Assembly (NCBI RefSeq): GCF_014805625.2
Contig: NW_023998459.1
Location: 3,401,289-3,465,288 of the forward strand
DNA length: 64,000 nt
Direction of reading: 5' to 3'
Source of the DNA: Glossina fuscipes
Taxonomy: Eukaryota; Arthropoda; Insecta; Diptera; Glossinidae
Each line of letters opens with the position of its first letter. The first letter of the stretch is position 1. Below, piece after piece: positions 47,225 to 59,639 of this stretch. Under the pieces are notes generated by a model that was given only the letters and a program-made list of their open reading frames with translations, made no database searches and was not told where the DNA came from. A program made the translations under genes and the position numbers.

Positions 47225-48240
47225 CACAAAGTATAAAGTAGGTATAAAATTGACCAATGTATAGGATATGCCCGTAACAGCTTTAATGTACAAAACAGCA
47301 AAACTATAGGAATACGCACACAAGTAGAGAACATGTATACAATCGTCAAAATGTACTGAATATATAAAAAATGTAAACATACACGAATATAAAATAGGTT
47401 TAGAACCTGTACAAAACGACTAGAAACGAATAGGCCAGGTAGAGAACGGTCGAAATGTATATAACTGCCAGGCCATATTAACATTCAGAAAGCCGTATGC
47501 TGTAAAAGGCATTAACACACGCACTATAGATAAAAGCGCAAAAATATAGAAACACATAGAACATATACAAAAATGTGTAGCACCGTTAGGTCCTATAAAA
47601 GCTTCAAGCAATGCACAAAATAACCAGCGCCGTTAGGACATACAGAACATACAGGAATAAACTCTTAGGTAGGAAAATAAGGGATAGGTATACATGATCA
47701 TGCAAAACGCACAGACTCTAGCAACACGTAAAGTCTGTACGCTTTGAAATGTATAAGCACATGCGAGCATAGAAAAACGCACAAACTAAACTGTATAGCA
47801 CCGTTAGGGCACATAAAATCTTCAAGCATTGCACAAAATTTAGAAGCACCGTCAGGTCATACAAAAACACACACGCAGGGATAAATACTTAGGTATAAAA
47901 TTGCATAAGCCCATAGGATGATGTGACAGCGCATCAACTGTATGAATTTCGCAAGCATAAGAATACGTAGGAAAGTATACGAAAATGTGTAAACACCGTT
48001 AGGTCATGCAAAGCTTATGCATTACACAAAGATCGTGGAAACACACATAATATGCCTATACGCCGGTAGGCCATACAAAAACCTACACACAGGGATAAAC
48101 GCTCAGGTACAAGAATGTATAGCACATATGAACATATGACAATGCATACTGGATAAACACACACAAACAGAAATACCCTTACTCCACATAAACATAAGCA
48201 AAGTATTGTACACATAGGCTAAGAAACATAGCACTCACAC
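47225..48240. repeat. Degenerate ~215-bp satellite-like tandem array
   Basis: Motif CACCGTTAGG or a close variant occurs at 47581, 47627, 47799, 47847, 47994 and 48061. Longer blocks repeat with it: GGGATAAAT/CTTAGGTA at about 47870 and 48090, and GCACAAAAT at 47613 and 47831. Corresponding positions are about 195-220 bp apart. Units to the left of 47580 are more diverged. No coding capacity. Confidence 0.7.
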
Positions 48241-48509
48241 ACCTAACGGTAAATAGATCACGCGATTTGGTACCTGGGTGCATGTTGAGTAAGCATATGA
48301 ACAAGTAACAATAAGATAAACAGAAGTCGGCACGTAAGAGTGTTTTAATATTAAGTTAATTATAAATAATTTCATGCGAGTCGTAACTAAGGTTGCGTCA
48401 AACTCGGCGAAGCCAACCTAAACTAAGTATATACATAAGTATAGTACTTTAAGGCAGATGTAAACGCATAGAACATATTGGCAATGGGACAAGAGAACGA
48501 CACTTCAGC

Positions 48510-48572
48510 TATAAAAGAGCAGCACATCACATAGAATCGTTCAGTTTAGTGTCATAGCCGCCTAAGGTGAGT
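48510..48572 (+). promoter_or_regulatory. Candidate RNA polymerase II core promoter and splice donor
   Basis: TATAAAAG at 48510-48517. An arthropod initiator TTCAGTT (48540-48546) places +1 at about 48543, 33 bp from the start of the TATA box. A strong donor AAG|GTGAGT at 48564-48572 would end a 24-nt first exon. Spacing and quality are good, but no downstream exon can be named. It could belong to an LTR-type element or a non-coding transcript. Confidence 0.5.
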
Positions 48573-48617
48573 GTGCACGGTTCATTTGACGAGTTGACCT
48601 TTATTAAGAGTTTTTTT

Positions 48618-48873
48618 ACTGACTTACGGATACGGGATGTGCTGGCTCAGCTTAACCGCCATCCCTGAAGGACTTGTAGGACTACTGACTTACGGATAGG
48701 GGATGTGCTGGTTCAGCTTAATCGGCATCCCTTAAGGGCTTTTAAGATTACTGACTTACGGATAGGGAATGTGCTGGTTCAGCTTAATCGCAATCCCTGA
48801 AGGACTTTTAGGACTACCGACTTACGGATAGGGTATGTGCTGATTCAGCTTAATCGCCATTCCTGAAGGACTG
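48618..48873. repeat. 66-bp tandem repeat, 3.9 copies, with internal inverted repeat
   Basis: Units start at 48618, 48684, 48750 and 48816 (ACTGACTTACGGATA...). Each holds GGGATG ... CATCCC-type arms around GTGCTGGTTCAGCTTAA, so a hairpin can form. The exact period and few substitutions show recent expansion. Confidence 0.92.
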
Positions 48874-51074
48874 AGGAACATCCTTTTTCTTTTGTACGTA
48901 CATACGAATGACCAACCGGAGACGAACCGTCGGCCCAGAGAGCCAAGGCAGCTGTGACACTGGCAACGTTTCCGCTTTTCTTGTAGTGCTCCGCGATAAT
49001 TCAAAGAAAAAAATAAATAAATCTTTCACCACGTGTAAGTCACACCAGAAGTTGGGTCACCTCGCTGGTTCCTGGCCAGCCTCTACACAACGCTGTACTC
49101 CTCTTATACAAAATAAAGGAAATTTTAAATCATCCCCCGAAGGCCATTTCAAATAAATTATCTTGCACCGAACCCCGGATTGACTGAGTTCCACACCGAT
49201 TAAGAAGACTCGTTACAATATAATCGAATGCTTATTCCGCTGGTAATTTTATTAAATTTTCGTTTCAACATTTCTCTGGATATATTTTTAAATATATCGT
49301 TTTTTAATGTAATGTATAATCTTTATATTTTAATGTAATGTATCTTTATAGTTCAATTTGTTGAGTTTTGATGTTAATACTTCCAAGAATGCACCGAAAT
49401 AGAGTTGACTTTCATTACATCTCACAGGTGGATAATTAATGTCTTTAATATTTTCAATTATAATGCCTTTCATATCGCTTTCATAAGTTTGTTCTGAATT
49501 TTTGCTGTTCTTTATGTCATTTATTGATGTACATTCCCACATATTTAATTGTAATCATTTGCATTTTCTCTTGCTGATTTACTTCTGGTTATTACTAAAG
49601 CCTTTTTTATCCATCTTTCTTCGTTGGGATCATTTTTTGTGTTATGTGAGACTCCGTATTTATTATTATTAAAGCGTCGGCGTTCATATTGCTTGAACCT
49701 ATTTTATACACTATATCAAAAACGTATTTCGATAATTCTATACTTATTCTGGTCAATTTTGTAGTGGACTTTTTGTAGGAAAATAGTCATACTAGCGGCC
49801 GGTGTGCTCCCAACCTTGTAAATTTTTACTTAAATATGTAGGGGCCAAAGTAACTCGAAAATGTATCGAAAATTATTGTTTTTCTATAACTGGTTTCTTT
49901 TTTTCATGTTTGTTTGGAAACTCGCTTGCGTGTGCTATAGGTAGGTCTTCGACCATCTCGTATTGCGCCTAGTGCATAGCTTGATGCATCTATTGTTTGC
50001 AAAAATGTGGGTATTGAAATATGCGACGACAGACAAATCGTGTCTCCCATCAGAAATAATCGGCCATTAGCAGAGTAGGGTGCAGAATGGATCAGGGCTT
50101 ATGATCTTGCCGTTCGGCAAATGGGTTTCGGACATCCGTCTATTTGTATAAGCATAAAGTACTTACATTTCTTTGAGATGTAATCGCTTGTTGAATGTCC
50201 GTAAGGCAAAACTTGAAAACTCCCCTATATCTCCTGAACTACCTAGCTCAACAGTGCCAAGTATGGCAGTCGCTACAGATTCCGATCTCCTTTAAATGGT
50301 ACTGAAACGTGGCCCTAAAGATATTAAAGTTCATAATTCTACAGTTGGAGAGACTTTAAGCACTTAAAGACAACAGCCGCTACAGTAATTGTACGACAGT
50401 TACGGTTAAATATGCCAAAAAATAATAAGAAAAGTTTTTCCCTTGTTAATGAAATCTAAACGAAGACAAAAGCAATTTTCGAGAAAGACTCAAAAGTTTT
50501 ATGTAAGATCAGTCGATCAGTGACAGTTAAACCCAAGTTTGTAGTTGGTTGCGAGACTGTAGGTAACAACTCTTAAGGTTTTATTGCTGTTACTAATATA
50601 AAGCGCGGGTGTTCAAACTTTTTAAAACTAAATTAGTAAATTCAACAAGTTATGGTCTTTTTGGTCAAATTACAAATTTGAAAACAACTATTAGTCAAGA
50701 AAAAAGCGAATGACTCGATGAGGGCGAAGTTAATACAAAGATATAAATGCCAATTTTCGTGAAGGCAGATCGGAGAATGTTCTAAGAAAGAAAAGAAAAG
50801 AAGAAATGACAATTCCAAATGTATGTTCTGCGTACACGCATTATTTATATCGGGCGAATTTGTACCTAAAGTAGTAATTTAAAAATCTTGGGAATCAATA
50901 CAAGCTGGACTGTGCGTAATTAAACTTTATTATGGTATGAGATTATGAGGTTATAATGATTAGCAGCATAAAAGTAAATCGCACAAGTACACTGTCCGAT
51001 CATAGCGTGTTTTGAATACGTTAAATTGTAACAAGTTTAAACGATTTTATGAAACTTTTCTTTTTTTTAAATTT
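48874..51074. other. Non-coding stretch
   Basis: 48890-49220 is moderately GC-rich with AATAAA words (49011, 49108) and could be the downstream part of the unit that starts near 48543. The rest is AT-rich. A small TTGCCG-TT-CGGCAA hairpin lies near 50110. No coding domain. Confidence 0.45.
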
Positions 51075-51480
51075 TTTAAAAAGCCCAGTAAAATGAAATA
51101 TACCTGTCAGAGATGAGAATGGTTTTTGGGTCAATACCAATAAAAACAAAGCAGAAGCAAATGCTTTCTATTTACATAAAACTTTCCAGTCTCCTGATTT
51201 AAATAATAGTTCTGACACAAATGAAATGGTAAGCTTCTTACATAGTCCCTGTGCAATGAATTGGCCAATCAAACCTCTCGAACCCCTGGAACTTTGGGAT
51301 GAAATAATTAAGCTTAACTGAAAAATATCTAGGAGTTAATATTGTATTGATGCAAAAGTTGTTCAGGCCTTACCGAAAAGAACAATTATTTTAGTGAGAC
51401 AAATATTCAATTTAATCTTGAAAGTAAATCACTTTCCTTCGTATTGGATATGTGTAGTGATAGCAATGTACCAAAGGTAC
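51075..51480 (+). pseudogene. jockey element, endonuclease-RT linker and RT start (left half)
   Basis: Reads RDENGFWVNTNKNKAEANAF, then NEMVSFLHSPCAMNWPIKPL, then, past stops, DAKVVQALPKRTIILVRQIF and LKVNHFPSYWI. This is the conserved run leading into the RT of jockey-clade elements, which goes on to a lysine/proline-rich motif and YRPISLL. Here that continuation is missing and resumes near 55260, so the element is split by an insertion. Confidence 0.75.
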
Positions 51481-51839
51481 CAAAGCCAAGACAACTAGCA
51501 TATGTTGCTGCTCCACGTCGATCTCTTCGCTTGTCTTGTGGTGAACACGTATTTTCGGTAGATTGAATAAGTAAATAAGTAGCTTAGCAGCCTAAGTATA
51601 CCTAATCGCTCTACAGTGCGGTATGTATATTTTAGCATAATCGTGTAAATTGATTGGTCGCGAATCTGCAGTGGTTTATTGAATCCTCAGTTTGCGTGGT
51701 AGAAATAGAAGTCTGAAGTGTGTGTGCAGTGAGCTATTTCTTTATAGCTGGCGGAAAGTGACCCTCGTTTGCTTGTGAGTATAGCGCCAAATAAGGAAAG
51801 CGGTAATTGTTCGTCGTGCAATAACTTGAGTGGTAGCCA

Positions 51840-54530
51840 TGAAACCGTGGGTTGCGAAATGTGTTTAACATGGCAATATGTCTATTGGTCTATCGAGTGA
51901 TGATGTTCATACGATGACTGATGATGGACCACTTTCTTCCTTTTGCTATATTTGTGCAGACGGTAGAGAAACGATGACGAATTATAAAAAGCATATCTCT
52001 AGTCAGAAGGGACAGAACCCTCCGACCTCCATTGATGCCATTTACTTCAAATCTATGATGAATTATTCGTATAATTGCACCCATCGATAAAAGAGTCACT
52101 GAATGAGCCCGTAATTGCTTTTAAATAGGAATTGAAAGTGAATACTGAAAGGATAAAAGCTAGCGTGGAAACTTGTGAACAAAGGTTTGGTCCAATTAAG
52201 GATGATTTGGAGTCAATAATGGTGGCCATGAATGCGGAAATTAATGCTTTATATATAATGGTTGAACTTAATCATCAGTGACTTGCTTGAGGGTCTAAAT
52301 GACATACCTGGAACAGTGGTTAAAATAGCAGATCACTATTCAGAGACTATTGCATTGCATGTCGTTAGTTTTGCCGGCTATATGAAGAATAATAAAAAAC
52401 TGGTTAAATTGAATTCGATTGGGATGCGAGATTGACAAGAACTTTAAGAACATCAAAGTACGCCTACTTTATGCTGCGAAGTGTGTAGATGACTCTAAAT
52501 TTATGGAAGAGCGACGCGTTTATCTCAACGATTATATATGCCTCGCAGCTGGAGAGTTGAATAAGACATGTGCTGATATTTGTAAGAAGGGAAAAGTCGT
52601 GCGTTTCAGGATTGTTAAGGCTATTAAGTCTTATGCTGGTCTGGTGCTATCTGTTGGTAACAGTACGAAATTCGATCTTCATGGCAGTAAGCAAATGTTG
52701 GTTATGACATCCATGGCAAATACTAAATAATGTGCTTGACGAAATGTGCAGAACTAGCAACTAAGTACCTGATGGCATTTTTTAGATCGAATTGTGTATT
52801 TTGGGCTGGTAAGGTAGTATTGTATAATGTATTTTTTATTAATTAATATTATAACAATTGAAATCTTTTTTAAGGTAGATATCATTATATTTTGCAGTTG
52901 GTTCCCCGTCTTCCTTCTTAGATTTAATTGGGCGTGTGAATCAGTTGACTAACCCTTATATGCCTCCCATTGCGTATGGTAGCTCATATGTCTTTTAATC
53001 GGGGAATACTCTGATTGAACAGATGAGTACATCGCATATAAACTGTCAGAGTCATAGTGAGTTTAGAGCTCTGGTTATGGATAAATTTGACCACTTTGTG
53101 ATCTCAGTAACTTGATTGAAACCCCATATCTTTTGTCGACTTGGCCATATTACTGGTTCTAACTTTATTAAAAACGATAGAATATTAGGTCGATGCGTTG
53201 GTGTGGGTATCTATATAGTCCATTGTATTAGTTTCAAGATAATTTTTGAGGGGTTTGAGGCGCTGTTCATTGAATTAGATGTTGGAGCAGTGAGCGTTCT
53301 TTTTGGAAAATATTTTGGAGTAGTCTGTTTACCGGGTGTAAGACTAGGGCTTTTGAAAATTGTCATTTATAGCTATTAACGAAGTACTCGTCGGTAATTT
53401 TACTCGCTGTAACTAAAGCTAATGTTAGTAGCTCTGTTTGCTCGAGGTGTAAGCTTACTATATCGCACAGTATGAGACCTACTCACTGGGACTTAGCGCA
53501 ACAAACTACGTCACTATCTGACTATTGGCTGCTTAGTGACGATGCCTTGTTTAATTATCATAACGAAAACCAATGCCGGTTCATGTGTCACCATGCATTG
53601 ATTTTTGGGAGCAAGTCTGGAGCAAATCTGGTCGGTGATTCAATACAGGGATAGAATACATATTGATTGGAGTGGGATGCTCTTGTATCTGAGTTTGATT
53701 CAACCACTTTTCTGAATATAGCGACCATGGACGTGCAGTCGAAGCTTTTGGGTTCGCTTTTGAAATCATTATAATCTTTTGTTCCTGTTGTCAGAAAAGT
53801 AACCCCCAGGTAGACTGATAAGTGGATGACGTGTAGTAATGTCAACCAGGAAATGCTCCGTAGAAATTATGCATTCTCGACTTTTCAATTTACTGGATCT
53901 GTAGATGATCGACGAATTTATTGCCGTTAGCGGAATAAAACCAAGAAAACTATTCGGAAGGAAAGAAGAAAATTTTTTATCATTGTGTTTGTGTGTATGG
54001 ATCCCTCTACTATGTGAAGGGTGTTAAGGAGTTTGGGTTACAGTAAGGAAAATTACTCTGCGTTTAGTGTGGAGGAGGTGAACGATGGTTTCTTTGGTGT
54101 ATCGAATTGTGACTTGCCAGTTGATAGGGAAGCTGTGACAAATCTGAATTTTCATGCATCCTTCTCATACTCTTATGTATCATGTCAGGGGCTGAGTGAA
54201 GTACTTCGCAAAATCAAATCTACATCACTCGGTTGATGGAATCCTTATTTTCTTATTATATTCTTATCTTTCCATATATTACTAAATTGGTAAAGTTCCG
54301 TGTAAGTTCTATATTGGCACAGTCTTTTTTTCCCTGGAATTGGAAGAGGTTACGTGTTGTGCCTATACTTAAAGTTAAAAACGCCCACTTTATTGATGAT
54401 TTGAAGCCTGCTGCAGTAATTCCGACTATTTTCAATATTGTCGAACGTATGGTGGTATATAGATAATTCCGTGCTGGTTAACCCGACTAAGTCTAAGGCT
54501 CTTTGAGAATGCGAATCCGTTCGATTCCAA
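51840..54530 (+). pseudogene. CR1/R1-like non-LTR element inserted in jockey
   Basis: ORF1-like frames (51878-52090, 52419-52730) carry CYICADGRE and an RVYLNDYICLAAGELN segment resembling the C-terminal part of CR1-type ORF1. The endonuclease at 53116-53379 has NFIKNDRILGRCVGVGIYIV and FEALFIELDV. The RT start at 54236-54466 has FPWNWKRLRVVPILKVKNAH and FNIVERMVV. It then jumps to NSVLVNPTKSKAL near 54480, so the catalytic core is deleted. Stops and shifts abound. The clade assignment is tentative. Confidence 0.65.
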
Positions 54531-55259
54531 CTTGAGAACCCTTATTGGTGTATACTATATCGAAATTGTTGTGTGCTTAGTGTATATATTTTGATCTACA
54601 TATGTAGAACTTGTTCCGGGCGGACAATGTGCATTGATAATCATAGAATAGCTGTACAGAAAGGGTGTCCTTTCGGGCCGGGAATCTATCAAGTAATGAT
54701 GCAAGACTACCGATTTACCGGGCGGAAAAAGTAATCGACGTCCAACCAAAGGGTAAAAGAGCTTATAATCTCCTTGTCGCCTTGGCTGCTGCTGAACAGC
54801 TGAAAAAACGGTCATGATTTGCGGTCTGCTTTTATAGCTGTTGGCTGCTACACCACCATGTTGACAAAACAGCTTTTACCACTAATTTGTGCTTGCTTAT
54901 GGCGAAAGCTATTTGTATAGACTATGGTTTTGAGATTAACCTGTAAGTGCGATAAGGTGTAAAGCTTACGAAGTTAAAGATGTTCGTTAGACTGAAATCT
55001 TGCGAAAAGTTGAAGTTTGTGTTTGTAATGCAAATTCAGAAGAATACTTTATAAACGTGATATGACTTAAGTGTAAGTGTAAGTTTGTCATGCAGAGTTG
55101 TATTTCAACGTAAGTACAAGCATCGGAAGAAATAGAACGTGTGAATATAACAAATCGAAATCAGAAGATACCTTCCTTTACAGTACGAATACATACGGAA
55201 ATATATACAATATGAATATATATAGATGCAATGATGCGTTGCCAGCGAATAATTGGAGC
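54531..55259 (+). other. Residual retroelement sequence, unassigned
   Basis: Near 54630-54700 the plus strand reads NHRIAVQKGCPFGPGIYQVM, like the V.KGCPQGS motif of R1/R2-type RTs, which would be out of order for the preceding element. It may be a further fragment. No clear end to the insertion was found before jockey resumes. Confidence 0.35.
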
Positions 55260-56400
55260 TGGTAAGAAAAGTCTGCTTGCTTACAAGTGGAGTTGGAAAA
55301 GTTTAATATAATACATGAATACCAATTAAAAATCAGACAAAAGCAACTGAACAACGTCATCCTATGCCTAATGTAGGTAGCTACAATGCCATCGTAATAC
55401 ATCGAAATTCTTTCGAAAACAGAAAATATTATTCAGGGTACAGCAAGCATTTGATAAAGTCCGGCACACTGGATTATATTATAAACTTCAAAAGCTATTT
55501 GCGACACATTTTTACGTAACTCTAAAACCGAATCTTTGTGATAGACAATCTTACAGTGCATAAGAATAGAAGAATCTTAAAAGTGCATAAAGAATTTTCA
55601 CAAAGTTATGGTTCAAACCTGCTATCTCCCAAGGTAGTCCTGAAGCACTACCAATCTAAAATGTCTGTCATAAATAATGTGTTACCCGCAACCTAGGCAT
55701 ATGAAACTAGAACACTAGCTGCTGGCACAGATTCCAACAATGCCTCAAATCAGCTCCAACAAAACCTTCATGAAAGTAGGTACTGGTTAGAAAAATTGGA
55801 AATTGAAGTTAGCACGACAAAACCTAAAAACCTGACATTCATCTTACGTCCGAAATATATTCATTAACAATTACGACATTCCACAAATTGATATCGTAGG
55901 ATTCCGCATATGTCGTAGCCTTACATGAAAAACTCACATTATAGCTAAAAAACAACAATTAAATATAAAAAACAAACGCCTTTTTTGCTTATTAGCTATG
56001 AAATCCAAACCAGGCCTTGAAAATATGGTAATCAAATAAAAAAAAATGCTAAAACCGATGGACACTTATGGAATACAATTCTGGAGCACAGCCAGTAATT
56101 CCAATATTGCAATCTTACAAAGATATCACGCTAAAACAGTGTGTTCAATCGCTAAAGCACCATGATTTATATCTTACGAAGCCTCCCATGACGACTTAGC
56201 TAATCAAGCACTTATAGATGAAATTAAGAGATTTAGTAAAAATGACTTAAAAAGTAATCCTTGTAATTTGTTGGCTACAAGTTTTCCAGACGATATGAAA
56301 GAATTTAAAACACTTAACAGAAATCATATAATAGACTTACTATTTCGAAAACAGTTTCAAAAAAAAAAATATTTTTAAATATCTGTAAATAGTTTCATAA
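55260..56400 (+). pseudogene. jockey element, RT and C-terminus (right half)
   Basis: It starts with a degenerate SLLAYKWSWKSLI, then HEYQLKIRQKQLNNV, then QQAFDKVRHTGLYYKLQKLF (motif A Asp is in the segment just before), SQGSPEALP and a thumb region. LGLxLYxILKPIWxYG-type words are reduced to PMDTYGIQFWSTASNSNIAI, then DMKEFKTLNRNHIIDLL. An A-rich tail lies at 56358-56378. Frameshifts every few dozen codons. It joins with the fragment at 51075-51480 in the order expected for one jockey copy. Confidence 0.7.
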
Positions 56401-57649
56401 ATTTTTGCTAATAATCAAAACAAATTTAAGACAAAAATTAATTTTAAATATATTTTTTATATCTTATTTGGTATATGTATTGTTGCTCTTATAGGAGTTC
56501 AGCAATGATTGTAATTATTATTATTTTATTTTCCATTGCCTATCTAGTAAAAACTGTTTCTTTTCTTATGACTACTGCACAAGTATTGTTGATAACATCC
56601 AATGTTTTATGAAATCGTAAAATGCTAATTTTCGTTGACATCATCACCATTCTAACATTTTCATTGTCATCAATTTCCTTACAAGTCTTGTATTTAATCG
56701 TAAGTTATAGGCGACGTGCTTTTATAACAAATGTTTTTTTTGATTTATCACTAATAAATTCTTCTTATTTTAAAATATATGTAAAAACGGAAAATGTGCT
56801 CGAATTTTTTTTTATGAGAGGAAAGTAGGGTTAGGGATCGTACGACCCAACGTTAGGATTTCCATAGGTAGAGTAGAGTATACACCAGCGTTGGGGCATA
56901 ATACCTCGCCATGCCGGCTAATTTGGCAATATTTGTCAGTATATTCTTTGTTTCTTTAAGAGTAAAAATTACGCTTTTATAGCAATAGTAATCGTCTGAG
57001 TTTTGCCGTGCATCCGGCGAACGCGATTAACCGTCTCATGGCATTTACTGGACATGCTAGCTTGCCACGTCACGTGACGACAGTTTCAAGAGACGTCCAT
57101 TTTGACAAACCTAGGCCAAACTTTACATATTTTATAAATAAGATTGTCGAATCAAATAATCAATCAATGTTTTCATGTTTCCATTATAGCTGACGTTACA
57201 ATTACTACGATTAAGCTATTGCACATTATACCTAAGTTTAATCTTGCGTTTGTAAAATATTTCAATCGTACAGGGGCCCTTTGTTAGAGTTGGATATCTT
57301 GTAATGGGTTTATTTCTTTTACTAGTAATCTAAATTGAATTTAAATCTTGCCGTTTTAATATTAAATCACATGCAGTTAGAATTTATAAAAGTTGCTATT
57401 GGCAACTTTGATTATTTGATATTGTTGAATTACATAAAAACTGTTCTTCTTTAACGTAACGTACTAGCATCTAACTAATATACTTAAGTATATCTATTAG
57501 TTCACCATGGAAAAAATTATCTCTTCTCATTAAAGTTATATAGCAATTTACAAAAATAGCGGTAATTTATAAATAATGTTTTAGAGGAGAGTAGCAGTTT
57601 GCTTAGAATATTATATAAGGTATAATGTCCGCAGGGGTTTCTGATAGTG
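56401..57649. other. AT-rich non-coding stretch
   Basis: No coding signal. A perfect 12-bp palindrome CGTCACGTGACG lies at 57068-57079. Confidence 0.5.
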
Positions 57650-59190
57650 AGGCCTGGGCCTTCTCTTCAAGTGTTGACACGGGACGACAGGCGAGTTATA
57701 CCCTACCGAGATGTCACTGTCCCTTCAACAGAAAACGACGTATCTAGAAAGGCAAACTCGGTAAAACCCGCAATTTCGAATGTCAAAGGTACGAACGACA
57801 CTACGTGAATGTTTCTACGGACGGCGACCTGGCGATCGCTGGGGAAACAAAATCGGACCTTGGAAATACAAGAGCTCTGTCTCGACTGATTGTTTTCCTT
57901 AATCTTCCAGGTTTACTTATGAAAAAAAAAACAACCATATTCTGAAGAGGACCAAGCAAAATTGCAACCGCAGGTGAAATTGGCGGTTTCCATGTCCGAG
58001 GACAGGTGTATAGGGTACTGGGAACATATCCACATAGAAGGAAGATGTTCTCGTCGGCTCTTAGCGCGAGTCACTTGCGAGAGTACATAAGGGACGGAAA
58101 AAGGAAATTAACTCGAGTCCTGAGAGATCTTCTGCGGGAATTACCGAACGACTGACGGAAGAGAGCATGGAAGGACACGGAAGAAGGAAAGGAACGGCGG
58201 TGTGGCGGGATAAATACGACAGTGGCAAGGATAAAGGCTTGAAAGGGTGCATCTCTTAAAGTCGAGTCTGAGGGAGACTTATCGTGACGTAGCGTAGTCG
58301 CCGGATATTTTGGCGAGGGAGAAAACTTTGAGGCAACGTACATGGTAAAATAGCTGAAAGCCCAGAGCAAGGGCTTGAAGGTTCAGTATTGGCAGGTACT
58401 CCACAAAGAGGAAATAGGCAACACATAGATCATAACCCTGGCAGCAGAAGAATCTTCGCCCAGCAATGGCTTTGGCTGACTCTTTCACTGAGATCCATCG
58501 TTAATACTCAAAGACACTCAAACACTCATCATGCTCCATTGAGGTAAGGGCAATTTCCCCGTCAATTAAAGAGGCCAAGAAGGAGCACAAAGCTGTACAA
58601 AACCCCATCGACGCACATCCGCCAGAGACCCTGTTTGGCAATCTGGCTGACGGTAGGCCTTCACGATGTGAGTCGAACTCTCACGAAACCCTCGGTGGGG
58701 CAAGTTCCACTCCGCGGCGATTAGAAGCACATGAGGGTCAAGGGATGCGCTTCAAACGTTCCTTTTGAGCACGCCAAGCAGAAAATATAGGCACATCTGG
58801 TGCATCCAAGTGAACCTATATCATGCTAAAGTCCTCTTTAAGTTTTTCCTAGGAGGTTCGGAAACGAGGGTCCGAACATAACTCTCATCAAAAATTCTAT
58901 ATAAATGCGGGCACTATTAACGGCCCGCGGAAGAAGAAAAGTAAGCTGGATTACAATACTCATCAGCGGAGACCCAAAGCCGCTTTGTCCATTGGAAATA
59001 AGATACTCTTCTGACGACTTTCATAGTTTACACCAGAGCATCTGGCGGCGCTTTGGGCTGTGGGCCACTCCCCGCTGGAAATCGATCAGCGGTAGTTACC
59101 TCGTGAAGCAGATATGCCCACACCCGAGATACAGCGCCTTTCCTAGCGCTACCACTTCCGAAGACTACCTTGGCTAATCAACTATCATAC
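57650..59190 (+). pseudogene. LOA/R1-group non-LTR relic (ORF1 and endonuclease)
   Basis: GC-richer than its flanks. The endonuclease is visible in two frames: IWCIQVNLYHAKVLFKFFL near 58800 matches the IxxLQxNLxHxKA start of this group; NAGTINGPRKK near 58907 follows; and PTPEIQRLS near 59118 matches the PPxExxRL segment. 57650-58560 would be ORF1, in which LKSSLRETYRD near 58255 is a possible remnant, but no zinc knuckle is clear. No RT follows, so the copy is 3'-truncated or interrupted near 59190. Confidence 0.55.
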
Positions 59191-59639
59191 CAAAAACCAC
59201 CATACAATGTAAGGCAGCTCAAGTGATAATTTCAGAAGTGAGCCTCTTTTTGAACACCTCTTTGAAAACACCGTTATTATTCTAAATCCAGGCAGGAAAT
59301 CCGGTTTAACAAATATAATTGAGGAGGCGGTAGTAGAACTCAATCTCACCAATTACTTTATCTCAGGGTTGAATATACTCAGTGAGGTCTTCTTGTCGAA
59401 CCATCAAAAAAAATCATAACAAGAAAGAAGAAGATTACGAAGAGCACCAAGTGCTGATCGCAAAAACTTAAACTTAACAACCTAAACTTAAACAACTGTT
59501 GTACTGTATAATTAAGTTATTCTTTAAACGCATATAAAGCTATAAAGGATTAAGTTAAGAAAAGGAAATTGCATAATTTTTTTTCCACAATGTGAAAAAA
59601 TACGACTACAACGCGCGCGCAGGGTTTCCAAACTTTTTA
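59191..59639. other. Non-coding stretch
   Basis: AT-rich with a short GC run (CGCGCGCGC at 59612-59620) near the presumed 3' end of the Tc1-like relic. No coding domain. Confidence 0.5.

Noticed and set aside
47084..47484. Membrane-like minus-strand proteins
   Set aside because: Hydrophobic frames arise from the AT-rich satellite-like array and do not keep frame between repeat units.
48618..48873. CRISPR array
   Set aside because: The units are continuous 66-bp tandem repeats with no unique spacers, in a eukaryotic sequence.
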